64,000 nt of DNA from Pigmentiphaga sp. NML080357 (GTDB taxonomy: Bacteria; Pseudomonadota; Gammaproteobacteria; Burkholderiales; Burkholderiaceae_B): the NCBI RefSeq assembly GCF_002188465.1, contig NZ_NINW01000049.1, forward strand, positions 372,001-436,000, in the 5' to 3' direction. The notes beneath the pieces were generated by a model. That model did not search any database. It saw only the letters and a program-made list of their open reading frames with translations, and had not been told where the DNA came from. Both the position numbers and the translations under genes were made by a program. Numbering within the stretch: the stretch's first letter is position 1; each line of letters opens with the position of its first letter. Shown here piece by piece: positions 34,580-43,024 of this stretch.

Positions 34580-35557
34580 TTAGTCAAGCTTGATTCCCAT
34601 GCGGCGGATGAGTTCGCCGTACTTGCGTTCCTCGGACATCAGCACCTCGCCCAGTTCGGCCGGCGTGCCGCCGATCACTTGCGCGCCGGCATCTTCGAGC
34701 CGCTTGCGTATCGCCGGCGTCCGCAGTGCCGCGACGATCTCGCGGTTGAGCTGGTCGATGCGCGCAGGCGGCGTGCCCGCGGGCGCCAGCACGGCGCCCC
34801 AGGACTCGGCACGGAATCCGGGGTATCCGGCCTCGGCGACCGTGGCCACGTCGGGGAATTGCCGCATCCGCTCCGCGCCCGCAGCCAGCACCTTGAGATT
34901 GCCCGCGGCGATGTGCGGCTGCACGGCGCCCAGCGTATCGAAGACGATGTGCGTGCGGCCCGCGATCAGGTCCAGATGCGCGGCTGCGCTGCCTTTGTAG
35001 GGCACGTGGGTCATCCTGAGTCCGGCAAGGTCGGCGAACCATTGACCGAAAACGTGGACATTGCTGCCGTTGCCCGCCGAGGCAAAGGCAAGCTGGCCCG
35101 GCCGCGCGCGGACATAGGCCACGAGTTCCGGCACGTTGCTCACGGGAAGAGAGGGCGTTGCCACCAGCACCATGGCCGTGCGCGTGGCGAGCGTGACGGG
35201 CGCGAAATCCTTGATCGGGTCGTATGGCAGGTCGGGCATGAGCGCGCGCCCGAACACGTGCGAACTGACCACCAGCGCCAGCGTGTTGCCATCGGCGGGG
35301 GCTTTCGCCACGAGCGCCGTGCCGATCGTGCCGTTGGCGCCCGGCTTGTTCTCCACGACCACGGGCTGCTGCAGGCGCGCGGCCAGGTGGTCGGCAAGCA
35401 GCCGGGCCGTGATGTCGGCCAGTCCGCCGGCGGCGTAAGGCACGACGATACGCAACGGGCGGGGACCCGAAGGCGCCGGCGCCTGGGCGTGGACGGCGCC
35501 GGATGCGCCGAGCGAGGCGAGCAGGAAGGCGAGCACGCGCCTGAGCGATGCGGACAT
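34580..35557 (-). CDS. Bug/TctC-family periplasmic binding protein
   Basis: 325-residue extracytoplasmic binding protein of the Bug (Bordetella uptake gene) family. The signal peptide is MSASLRRVLAFLLASLGASGAVHAQ. Family marks are RIVVPYAAGGLADITARLLADHLA, NKPGANGTIGTALVAKAPADG, THVPYKGSAAAHLDLIAGRT and FPDVATVAEAGYPGF. These proteins bind carboxylates, amino acids or amides and may feed TctAB-type transporters or act as sensors; no TctAB genes are nearby. AGGAG precedes the ATG. It lies between the glutamate-cyclase-like and isomerase genes with gaps of 23-24 bases, so its ligand is probably the substrate of that unit. Confidence 0.92.
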   Translation of the reverse strand: MSASLRRVLAFLLASLGASGAVHAQAPAPSGPRPLRIVVPYAAGGLADITARLLADHLAARLQQPVVVENKPGANGTIGTALVAKAPADGNTLALVVSSHVFGRALMPDLPYDPIKDFAPVTLATRTAMVLVATPSLPVSNVPELVAYVRARPGQLAFASAGNGSNVHVFGQWFADLAGLRMTHVPYKGSAAAHLDLIAGRTHIVFDTLGAVQPHIAAGNLKVLAAGAERMRQFPDVATVAEAGYPGFRAESWGAVLAPAGTPPARIDQLNREIVAALRTPAIRKRLEDAGAQVIGGTPAELGEVLMSEERKYGELIRRMGIKLD

Positions 35558-35580
35558 GTTGAACTCCTGAGAGGGGGGAA

Positions 35581-36618
35581 TCAATGATCCAGGGTGCCGT
35601 GGGACAGCCCGCGGTCGGGCTGCGCGATGTTGACGCGGACCATGTCGCGCAGCAGCTGGATGATCGCCATCGAGCTTTCGCCTTCGGTGCCGTCCACGAT
35701 GAAGCGCGACGTGCAATAGCGCATCTCCCAGCCGCCGGCATCCAGGCACGCCCGCAGGATGTCGCGTTCGATGGCCGGGGTGTGCAGGACGTCGAGCCGG
35801 CGGCACAGGAAGGCCAGCATGGCGCTCAGGCCGTAGGCCCCCCAGTTGGATATCGAGGCGGGAAGGAAGATGTCGGTCGGGACTACGGTCGGGACGCCGG
35901 CGCCACCCGGGTACTGGCATCGGCGGCCATACGGATGGAAGTCCTTCATGAACGCGAAGATCCGTCCGAAGCCTATCTCGTTGCCGTTGTCGCCGATCCC
36001 GATCGACAGGACGCGGCGCTCGGCGGCCAGCTCGAAGAGCGGGGCGAGGTCGATGCAATGTTCCGGACGCACGCCGGTGGAGTAATGGATCACACCCTGC
36101 TCGTTGGGGCCGAGGCGCTCGACGGCCAGGATGGCGCTCGGGCGGTACTCGTCGAGCAGGGCGGCCGCCCATGCCCGCACCTCGTCCTGCCGCTCGGGCG
36201 AGACGGCGAGCGCCGCGCCCATCCGGCGGTCGCGGCATAGTTCATAGTCGCGCACCATGATGCCCGCGGCCCGGCTGCTGGCCACGACCGGCGGGGCATG
36301 ACAGGGTTCGGTCACGAATACCGGTACCGCCCGCAGCCCCCAGAACAGCGCGTGGGCCAGTGCCGCCGCGCCGGGCGGCCCGTCGCTTTCGCCGTTCGGC
36401 GCCTCGGGCGCGTAGCCGGCTCCCGTCACGATCAGGACCCGATCGCCGGGCCGCACTCTTTCGACCAGGGCTTGCGCGGCGCGCGCGCTGATCGGCCTTC
36501 CGCCGCCTTCCGCGCGCGCCTGCTCGTAGATCCTGCCGATGATGTTGTGATTCATTGCGCGATTGCGCATTTCGACCGTGACGAGACGGTCCACATATTC
36601 GCCGATGATGTCCGGCAT
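35581..36618 (-). CDS. DUF4392 / D-glutamate-cyclase-like C-terminal domain protein
   Basis: 345-residue protein that resembles the DUF4392 domain of mitochondrial D-glutamate cyclase, which converts D-glutamate to 5-oxo-D-proline. Visible conserved blocks are RVLIVTGAGYAPEAPNGESDGPPGAAALAHAL, LAVERLGPNEQGVIHYSTG, SIGIGDNGNEIGFG and VPTDIFLPASISNWGAYGL. Several acidic and Asn residues in GDNGNEIGFG could hold a metal. GGAG precedes ATG 36618. It heads the minus-strand operon, divergent from a LysR gene. The assignment is by remembered family likeness; activity on D-glutamate is not shown. Confidence 0.8.
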   Translation of the reverse strand: MPDIIGEYVDRLVTVEMRNRAMNHNIIGRIYEQARAEGGGRPISARAAQALVERVRPGDRVLIVTGAGYAPEAPNGESDGPPGAAALAHALFWGLRAVPVFVTEPCHAPPVVASSRAAGIMVRDYELCRDRRMGAALAVSPERQDEVRAWAAALLDEYRPSAILAVERLGPNEQGVIHYSTGVRPEHCIDLAPLFELAAERRVLSIGIGDNGNEIGFGRIFAFMKDFHPYGRRCQYPGGAGVPTVVPTDIFLPASISNWGAYGLSAMLAFLCRRLDVLHTPAIERDILRACLDAGGWEMRYCTSRFIVDGTEGESSMAIIQLLRDMVRVNIAQPDRGLSHGTLDH

Positions 36619-36778
36619 CGAACGCTCCGGGATGGCTCTGGATTAGACTTGAGCCATTCTGTGTCGTCCCGCGCCCGGCCGCATAATCGAATTCTCGGCG
36701 CCATCGATAAGCGAATGTTATGAAGAGCGGCGGCGAGTGCCGCTTGCCGGCGGGTCTTCCGGTTCTGCGTCCTTCACC

Positions 36779-37720
36779 ATGAATATTCCGTCCATTCCCG
36801 TGCTGCGCGCCTTTATCGAGGTTGCCCGGTGCAACAGTTTCACCCGCGCGGCCGATACGCTGTGCCTGACCCAGAGCGCCGTCAGCAAGCAGGTCCAGAC
36901 GCTGGAGGAACAACTGGGCTGCCGGCTGTTCGTGCGTTCGGGGAAAACCTTGGCGCTGACGCCCGCCGGGCACGCGTACCTGGCGCATGCGAACGACGCG
37001 CTGGCCATGCTCCAGGAAGGCCGTGCGATCGCGCAGGAGGTGGCCGGGGAGAAGGCGCCCGCCTCCGCGGTCGAGATTTCCGCATCGCCGGCCTTCGCTT
37101 CGTACTGGCTGATCCCGCGCCTGCCGGGTTTCCGCGAGCGGGCGCCCGGCACGCGGCTGATCGTTCGTCCCCGGCTACCGGATTTTTCGCCCGTCACCGA
37201 GCGCTTCGATCTGGAGGTCCGGGTGGGAGCGGGGCGATGGCCCGACGCCCGCGCCATTCGTCTGCTCGGCCGGGAAATGGCGCTCGTGGCCAGTCCCGAA
37301 CTGCTGGGGGACACGCGTGCCACGCTGCGGCAGCTTCAGGGCCTGCCCGTGCTGCATCGTGCGCAGCGCGGCTATGACTGGCGGGAATGGAGCGCAAGCG
37401 CGGCACCAGGCTGGAACCCCCGTGCCGGCGCGGGATTGCTGTTCGAAGGGTTCTCCGTCCTGATTCCGGCGGTGGTTGCCGGGCTGGGCGTGGCCATATG
37501 CCCGCTCTTCCTCGTGCTCGACCAGCTCGAGGCCGGCCGCCTGGTGCGGCCCCTGGGAGAGTGCGTGCGTACCCGGTACGCCTATCACGCCGTGCTGCCT
37601 ACGGGCGCCAGCCATGGCGCGGCCCGCGACCGCTTCCTGGACTGGATGCTGGTCGAGTCCGAGACGACGCAGATGCGCATACAAAAGCACCTGGATTCGT
37701 GGCATTCCATGGAGGAATGA
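36779..37720 (+). CDS. LysR-family transcriptional regulator (GcvA-like)
   Basis: 313-residue regulator. The helix-turn-helix is LRAFIEVARCNSFTRAADTLCLTQSAVSKQVQTLEEQLGCRLFVR. The effector domain has the GcvA-type FASYWLIPRLPGFRERAPGTRLIVR and FDLEVRVGAGRWP. It starts at ATG 36779, 160 bases from the divergent DUF4392 gene, and is followed by a Bug gene after 78 bases. It is well placed to control both the leftward operon and the rightward Bug-hydrolase-peptidase-oxidase series. Confidence 0.9.
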   Translation: MNIPSIPVLRAFIEVARCNSFTRAADTLCLTQSAVSKQVQTLEEQLGCRLFVRSGKTLALTPAGHAYLAHANDALAMLQEGRAIAQEVAGEKAPASAVEISASPAFASYWLIPRLPGFRERAPGTRLIVRPRLPDFSPVTERFDLEVRVGAGRWPDARAIRLLGREMALVASPELLGDTRATLRQLQGLPVLHRAQRGYDWREWSASAAPGWNPRAGAGLLFEGFSVLIPAVVAGLGVAICPLFLVLDQLEAGRLVRPLGECVRTRYAYHAVLPTGASHGAARDRFLDWMLVESETTQMRIQKHLDSWHSMEE

Positions 37721-37798
37721 GGGTCCTGAAGTTTTCGTTTGACCCCTCCCGGACGTGAACTTAATGTGGCGCCTCTCTTTCTACCGGGCGTCCACGAC

Positions 37799-38773
37799 AT
37801 GCGTGCCTTTTCCTCTCGCCGCCTTTTCCTGGCCGGCGCGGCCTGCGCCGCGGCGGCGGCTTCCGTTCCCGCTCTTGCCGACTCCTATCCTTCAAGGCCG
37901 ATCGAGTTCGTCGTGCCGTACGCGCCGGGCGGCGCCTCCGATATCGTCGTGAGGGCGCTGGCGCCGCACTTGCAGAAGCAGCTCGGCGTATCGGTAGTGG
38001 TCATCAATCGCGCCGGGGCGAACACGGCCATTGCCGCCACCCAGCTGGCACGGGCCACTCCGGACGGGTACACCATCATGCTGGCCGACGCGGCCCTGGT
38101 GCTCAATGCCGCGGTACGCAGTTCCTCGCCGGGATACGACGTGGCGAAGGATTTCACCCCGATCGTCCAGGTCGGGGCCGCGCCGCTGGTGCTGTTCGTC
38201 CCGGCCTCGGGCGCGGCGGACCTGCCGTCGTTCCTCAAGCAGGGGCGCGACCGTCCCATGAACGTCGCCAATGCCGGCCCCGGTTCGCTGGGCCACCTGG
38301 CCGCCGAGCTGCTCCAGCTGCGCACGCAGACGACGCTGGTGAGCGTGCCTTATCGCGGATCGGGGCTCGCGCTCAACGAGACCATCGCGGGCCAGGTCGA
38401 TGCCACTTTTACCAGCACGGCTTCGGGCATGCCGCTGGTCAAGAGCGGTCGCCTGCGGGCGCTTGCCGTCGCGGCGCCGCAGCCCATCAAGGAGTTTCCC
38501 GACATCCCCACGTTCGCGCAATTCGGCGTGCAAGGCGTCCATGTATTGAACTGGTGGGGCGTGGTCGCGCCGGCCGGGCTGCCCGCCGACATATCGGCCC
38601 GCATCGCGAAGGCCGTGGAATCGGCCATGCGCGAGCCGGCCATCGTGGAACGCTTCGCGGCGCTGGGAATCTCGCCGTCGGCGCGCGATGCGGGAGCCTT
38701 CGCAGGCATGATGAGCAAAGACCTTGCTGCCTGGCGCGATGTCGTCGCGCGGGCCGGCATCAAAGTGGATTGA
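37799..38773 (+). CDS. Bug/TctC-family periplasmic binding protein
   Basis: 324-residue Bug-family receptor. The signal sequence MRAFSSRRLFLAGAACAAAAASVPALAD has an RR near the start (possibly Tat). Core marks are IEFVVPYAPGGASDIVVRALAPHLQ, NRAGANTAIAATQLARATPDG, VSVPYRGSGLALNETIAGQVD and FPDIPTFAQFGVQG. It differs clearly from the Bug protein encoded at 34580, so the locus carries two receptors with possibly different ligands. It is cotranscribed with the dienelactone hydrolase gene 46 bases downstream. Confidence 0.92.
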   Translation: MRAFSSRRLFLAGAACAAAAASVPALADSYPSRPIEFVVPYAPGGASDIVVRALAPHLQKQLGVSVVVINRAGANTAIAATQLARATPDGYTIMLADAALVLNAAVRSSSPGYDVAKDFTPIVQVGAAPLVLFVPASGAADLPSFLKQGRDRPMNVANAGPGSLGHLAAELLQLRTQTTLVSVPYRGSGLALNETIAGQVDATFTSTASGMPLVKSGRLRALAVAAPQPIKEFPDIPTFAQFGVQGVHVLNWWGVVAPAGLPADISARIAKAVESAMREPAIVERFAALGISPSARDAGAFAGMMSKDLAAWRDVVARAGIKVD

Positions 38774-38819
38774 TGGATTGCGCCGACAGGCGTTCGTGCG
38801 AACAAGGAGGACATGAGAA

Positions 38820-39491
38820 ATGAGCGGTGTGCTGACGCGTCTGACGGCGGCGGACGGTTTCGAATTCGACGGCTACGTGGCCCGGCCGGCGGGCGCGCCT
38901 CGCGCCGGGGTCGTCATCCTGCCCGAGATATTCGGCGTGAACAGCCATATCCGCAGCGTCGCCGACCGGTACGCGGGGTGGGGATACCTGGCCGTGGCGC
39001 CCAGCGTCTTCGACCGTGTGGAGCCGGGATTGGACCTGGGGTATGGCGAGGACGACGTGCGCAAAGGGCAGGCGCTGATGCGGCGCGTCGACTGGGACGA
39101 CGCGCTGAAGGACATCGAGGCCGCCGGCCGCCTTGCGGCCGAAGCGGGCAAGGTGGGCATCGTCGGTTTCTGCTGGGGAGGCACCGCGGCCTGGGTGGCG
39201 GCGGGACGCGGCACGGGATTCGCATGCGCGGTCTCATACTACGGCAACGCGATTCCCACCGTGCTAGAGCCTACGCCGCGCATTCCCATGATGCTGCACT
39301 GGGGCGAGCACGACCACCTGGTATCCAAGGAGAAGATGCTGGAGCCCGGCCGCGCCGCTCCCGCGGTAACCGTCCACTTCTATCCCACCGGACATGGCTT
39401 CAACTGCGACCAGCGCGATCTTTATCACGCGGAGTCGGCGGCCCAGGCCCAGCAGCGCACGCTGGCGTTCCTCGAAGAGCACCTGGCATGA
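38820..39491 (+). CDS. Dienelactone hydrolase family protein
   Basis: 223-residue alpha/beta hydrolase of the dienelactone hydrolase type. The catalytic triad is Cys118 in GFCWGG, Asp165 in GEHDHLV and His192 in TGHGFNC; PEIFGVNSHIR contains the conserved Glu. These enzymes open lactones such as dienelactone and related esters. AAGGAGG precedes the ATG. The stop overlaps the peptidase start in ATGA (39488-39491). In this operon it may open a lactone or ester form of the imported compound rather than serve chloroaromatic degradation. Confidence 0.92.
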   Translation: MSGVLTRLTAADGFEFDGYVARPAGAPRAGVVILPEIFGVNSHIRSVADRYAGWGYLAVAPSVFDRVEPGLDLGYGEDDVRKGQALMRRVDWDDALKDIEAAGRLAAEAGKVGIVGFCWGGTAAWVAAGRGTGFACAVSYYGNAIPTVLEPTPRIPMMLHWGEHDHLVSKEKMLEPGRAAPAVTVHFYPTGHGFNCDQRDLYHAESAAQAQQRTLAFLEEHLA

Positions 39492-40816
39492 CGGCAGGCG
39501 AAGCGAGAGGCGGCGCGGAGACGGAGCGGGCGGCATTCGACGAGATCGGCAGGCACCTTCGTCACGACGAGGAGCTGTGGACCGATTTCGAGGCCTTGTG
39601 CCGGCACGGCGGACGCCTGGCAGGCACCGCGAGCGAGCGGGCCGCCCAGGACTGGTGCGAACACCAGTTGGCCGCCTTCGGCACGGTGTCGCGCGAGCCG
39701 ACATCCTATGCCGGATGGCGGTGCGACCATGCCGCATTGACGCGCCAGCCCGATGGCCTGCCGCTGGAGGCGGTTCCCCTGCTGGGAACGGCGTTCACGC
39801 CGCCGGAGGGGCTGGACTTGCCGGTGCTCGACCTGGGACGGGGGACGCCCGACATGATCGATGCCGCGGGCGATGCCGTCCGCGGACATGCGGTCATGGT
39901 CCGGCACGAGTATCCCTTTTCCTCCCAGACCGTTCACCGGCGCGTCAAGCTCGCCGCCGCACAGCGAGCGGGGGCGGCCGCCTTGCTGGTCGTCCAGCCG
40001 GAAGCAGGGATAGGTCCGGTGTCGGGCTCTTCGGGGCGGGCGGGCGGTCCGGGCATTCCCGCCATGGGCATTTCCGCCGAGGCTGCGCGGGCGCTGCAGG
40101 TTTCGGGCGCGCGTGTCCGCCTCGCCATCAGCGGGGAAGACCTGCCGCAGGCACGGACCGACACCCTGGTGCTCGACCTGCCGGGCGGCGAAGGCCGCCA
40201 AGCCGAAGAGCGCGTGGTGCTGTCCGCGCACATCGACGGCCATCCGCTGGCCGAGAGCGCCCTGGACAACGCGACGGGCGTGGCGGCGGCGATTGCGCTC
40301 GCCCGCGCATTCGCGCCCCGCATGCACGCCATGCGCCGAGGCCTGACATTGTGTCTGTTCAGCGCGGAAGAATGGGCCCTGAACGGTTCGCGCGAGTGGC
40401 TGGCGGCCCTGCCCGAGGCCCGGCGCGCGGCCATGGCGCTCAACGTCAACCTCGATTCGCTGGCGGGATCCGCCCGCCTGACCGCGCTGACCTCGGGATT
40501 CGATCGCCTGGGCGAATTCGCCCGGGCGGGCGCACGGCTGGCCGGCGGCGACCTGGGCGTTCATCTGCCGCTGATGGCCAACAGCGACCATGCGAATTTC
40601 GCGGCTTGCGGCATTCCCGCGCTGCGCCTGATCGCGGGATTCGACGAGCCGGACAGCGCGCTGCGCCTGCTGCTCACTCCCGCTGATACGAGAGCGCTGG
40701 TGGACGAAAAACACTTGCGCAACGCCACCCTCCTCGCAGCCGGCGTACTGTGGCGCGCCCTGCGCGCAGATAGCCTGGCCAGCCTGCGCGATCGCGCGGG
40801 CAAGGAGGCGGCATGA
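39488..40816 (+). CDS. M28-family metallopeptidase
   Basis: 442-residue di-zinc aminopeptidase-type protein. Zinc ligands are visible in SAHIDGHPLAESALDNATGVA (His, Asp), LFSAEEWALNGS (catalytic Glu and ligand Glu), NLDSLAG (Asp) and SDHANFAACGIP (His). A PA-like insertion (about residues 130-210) precedes the C-terminal catalytic half. No signal peptide is seen, so it is probably cytosolic and may hydrolyse a peptide or amide. The ATG overlaps the hydrolase stop. Its own stop overlaps the next ATG in ATGA, where an 81-bp repeat array begins, and the TGA itself belongs to that junction. Confidence 0.88.
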   Translation: MTAGEARGGAETERAAFDEIGRHLRHDEELWTDFEALCRHGGRLAGTASERAAQDWCEHQLAAFGTVSREPTSYAGWRCDHAALTRQPDGLPLEAVPLLGTAFTPPEGLDLPVLDLGRGTPDMIDAAGDAVRGHAVMVRHEYPFSSQTVHRRVKLAAAQRAGAAALLVVQPEAGIGPVSGSSGRAGGPGIPAMGISAEAARALQVSGARVRLAISGEDLPQARTDTLVLDLPGGEGRQAEERVVLSAHIDGHPLAESALDNATGVAAAIALARAFAPRMHAMRRGLTLCLFSAEEWALNGSREWLAALPEARRAAMALNVNLDSLAGSARLTALTSGFDRLGEFARAGARLAGGDLGVHLPLMANSDHANFAACGIPALRLIAGFDEPDSALRLLLTPADTRALVDEKHLRNATLLAAGVLWRALRADSLASLRDRAGKEAA

Positions 40817-42216
40817 GCGCGCCCGCCCGGCCGCCCGAAGGGGGCGCGTCCTCCCCCGGGGAGGATGTCGCGCAGCGACAGGAGGGTGGTCCAGTTAGCG
40901 CGCCCGCCCGGCCGCCCGAAGGGGGCGCGTCCTCCCCCGGGGAGGATGTCGCGCAGCGACAGGAGGCCACACCGGTGCGTCCGCGCGGTTCCGTCGTCGT
41001 GCTGGGCGCGGGTCTGGTGGGACTTGCCTGCGCCCACGCCTTGCAACGCGATGGGTTCACCGTGACGGTGGTCGATCGCGGAGGCGTCGGGGAGGGGGCG
41101 AGCTTCGGCAATGCCGCCCACATCGCCATCGCTTCCATCATTCCCCAGTCGACGCCAGGCATTATCGGGCAGACGATCCGGTTGTTGAAGGACCCCGCGG
41201 GTCCGCTCATCGTCCGGCCCGGCTATGCCGCCCGGCACCTGCCCTGGTTCGCCCGCTTCGTCGCACAGGGAACGGCCGAGCGCGCGCGCGCCGGAACCCA
41301 CGCCATGGCCGCGATGATGGCGCAAGCCTGGGACGCCTGGCAGCCCGTGCTGGAAGACATCGGCGGCGGCGAGCTGGTGCGCCAGTCCGGCGCATTGCAC
41401 GTCTTCGGCTCGCAGGCGGCATTGCGGGCTGCGCAGGCCGCCTACGACCTGCGGCGCAGCCTCGGGGTGACGTGCACGCCTGTCGATCTCGAACAGGCGC
41501 GGACCATGGAGCCCGCGCTCACCGAGCAGGTAGGCGCCGTCGTATGGATACCCGGGATGGGCTATGTGACCGACACGCTGGCTTTGGCGCGGCGCCTGGC
41601 CGAGCGTATCGAATCGCGCGGCGGCCGCATCTTGCGCGCGGAGGCGACGGGCGTGGACGCCCGCGGCGTGCGCACGAAGGAGGGACGGCTCGACGCAGAC
41701 CGCGTGGTGCTGGCCGCCGGCGCATGGTCCCATCGGCTGGCGCGCGGACTGGGCGTGGACATCCCCTTGGTCTCCGAGCGCGGCTATCACGTCATGCTGG
41801 CTCCGGGCAGCAGCCCGCTACGCATGCCGGTGTTGATGGTGGAGCGCAAGGTCGCGCTGACGCCCATGGCGGCGGGGATCCGGATGGCCAGCGTGGCGGA
41901 GTTTGCGGCGGCAGATGCCCGGGCGGACCATGCGCGGGCGGAGCGGGTGTTCCGCGGACTGGAGCGGTTCGTCCAGGGCCTGGACGCCGAGCCGGTTTCT
42001 AGATGGGTCGGCCCGCGCCCGTCCGTGCCCGACAGCCGGCCCATCCTGGGGCAGGCGCCCGGGGCGCCCCATGTCCTGCTCGCCTATGGACACGGACATC
42101 TGGGCGTCACTTTGGCGGCGTTGACGGGGCGCGTGATCGCCGACGTCGCGAGCGGCCGCGACCCGGGCATAGACATGCGCGCGGTCGCCCCGCTCCGGAG
42201 CGCGCGGCTCAGGTAG
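40813..42216 (+). CDS. DadA-like FAD-dependent D-amino acid oxidoreductase with repeat-encoded N terminus
   Basis: The conserved enzyme starts near residue 58 with VVVLGAGLVGLACAHALQRDG (FAD loop) and VVDRGGVGEGASFGNAAHI. It ends with SVPDSRPILGQAPG and LLAYGHGHLGVTLAALTGR, as in the DAO/DadA family that deaminates D-amino acids or related amines. Before it, two 27-residue repeats (SAPARPPEG...EDVAQRQE) are encoded by the 81-bp repeat. Possible starts are ATG 40813, overlapping the peptidase stop, or GTG 40975 after the array, preceded by AGGAGG. The boundary between units has GTT instead of GTG. The native enzyme (about 413 residues) probably starts at 40975. Confidence 0.87.
   Translation: MSAPARPPEGGASSPGEDVAQRQEGGPVSAPARPPEGGASSPGEDVAQRQEATPVRPRGSVVVLGAGLVGLACAHALQRDGFTVTVVDRGGVGEGASFGNAAHIAIASIIPQSTPGIIGQTIRLLKDPAGPLIVRPGYAARHLPWFARFVAQGTAERARAGTHAMAAMMAQAWDAWQPVLEDIGGGELVRQSGALHVFGSQAALRAAQAAYDLRRSLGVTCTPVDLEQARTMEPALTEQVGAVVWIPGMGYVTDTLALARRLAERIESRGGRILRAEATGVDARGVRTKEGRLDADRVVLAAGAWSHRLARGLGVDIPLVSERGYHVMLAPGSSPLRMPVLMVERKVALTPMAAGIRMASVAEFAAADARADHARAERVFRGLERFVQGLDAEPVSRWVGPRPSVPDSRPILGQAPGAPHVLLAYGHGHLGVTLAALTGRVIADVASGRDPGIDMRAVAPLRSARLR
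40815..40976 (+). repeat. Tandem pair of 81-bp coding palindromic repeats
   Basis: Two units at 40815-40895 and 40896-40976, related to those at 2931-3173 but with shared differences, for example GAAGGGGGCGCGTCC instead of GAAGGGCGCGCTCCC, and CCTCCCCCGGGGAGG as the central palindrome. The hairpin TGTCGC-GCA-GCGACA and AGGAGG are kept. The last 11 bases of unit 2 (CCACACCGGTG) differ from those of unit 1 (GTGGTCCAGTT), although the length is equal. The array lies on the ATGA overlap between peptidase and oxidase genes, in the same arrangement as at cbiX. Confidence 0.93.
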
Positions 42217-42226
42217 CGGGGAAGGC

Positions 42227-42964
42227 ATGTCGGATTTGCTCTTGCTGGCGGCGGCCTGCGGCGCGGGCATGCTCAACGCCGCGGCGGGCGGCGGGAGTTT
42301 CCTCACGCTGCCCGCCCTGGTCGCGGTGGGCTTGCCTGCGTCGGTGGCGAACGCCACCGGCACCGTCGCCCTGCTGCCGGGCTACCTGACGGGCGCCTGG
42401 GCATTGCGGCGGGACATTGCGCAGTCCGAGCCGGGCTCGCTCGCGTTTCTCTCGGCCATCGCCCTGGCGGGCGGGAGCGCGGGAGCGTTGCTGCTGCTCT
42501 GGACGTCGGGCGGCATGTTCCGGAGTCTCGCGCCGTGGCTGCTGCTGTTCGCCACGGTCGTGTTCCTTTGCGCACCCGTCATGCCGAGGGCGGCGCGGGG
42601 CCAGGTTCTGTCTTCCGCGGGCACGGCGGCGGGCCTGGGCGCCGTGAGCCTGTACGGCGGCTATTTCAACGGCGGCATGGGCATCATGCTGCTCGCCCTG
42701 TTCGGCATGTCGAAACACCGCAGTTTCAGCGCCATCAACGGAATCAAGAACCTCCTTTCGGGAGTGCTGACCGTGGTGGCGGCCATCGTGTATGCGGCGG
42801 GTGGTCTTGTCGAATGGCGCGAAGCCGCGGTGATGGCCGTCGGCGCGACGGCGGGCGGGTTTCTCGGGGCGCGGCTGGCGCGCCGCGTGCCGGCCGCCTG
42901 GATGCGGGCCGTCGTGGTCGCGGTGGGCGTCGTGATGAGCGCCTTCATGTTCCTGAAGGCCTGA
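42227..42964 (+). CDS. TauE/SafE (TSUP) family membrane permease
   Basis: 245-residue inner-membrane protein with about seven to eight helices. The duplicated family motif begins at AAACGAGMLNAAAGGGSFLTLPALVAVGLPASVANATGTVALLPG and recurs near GGYFNGGMGIMLLALFGM. TSUP proteins move sulfite, sulfonates or organic anions, usually as exporters. It starts 10 bases after the oxidase gene with GGGGAAGG upstream, so it is probably in the same operon and may export a product such as an organic acid. Confidence 0.9.
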   Translation: MSDLLLLAAACGAGMLNAAAGGGSFLTLPALVAVGLPASVANATGTVALLPGYLTGAWALRRDIAQSEPGSLAFLSAIALAGGSAGALLLLWTSGGMFRSLAPWLLLFATVVFLCAPVMPRAARGQVLSSAGTAAGLGAVSLYGGYFNGGMGIMLLALFGMSKHRSFSAINGIKNLLSGVLTVVAAIVYAAGGLVEWREAAVMAVGATAGGFLGARLARRVPAAWMRAVVVAVGVVMSAFMFLKA

Positions 42965-43024
42965 CGCACGGGCTCCGGTCCCTGGCGGAACGCCCGTCAT
43001 GCGGCGCATCGCCGGGACGGCATC

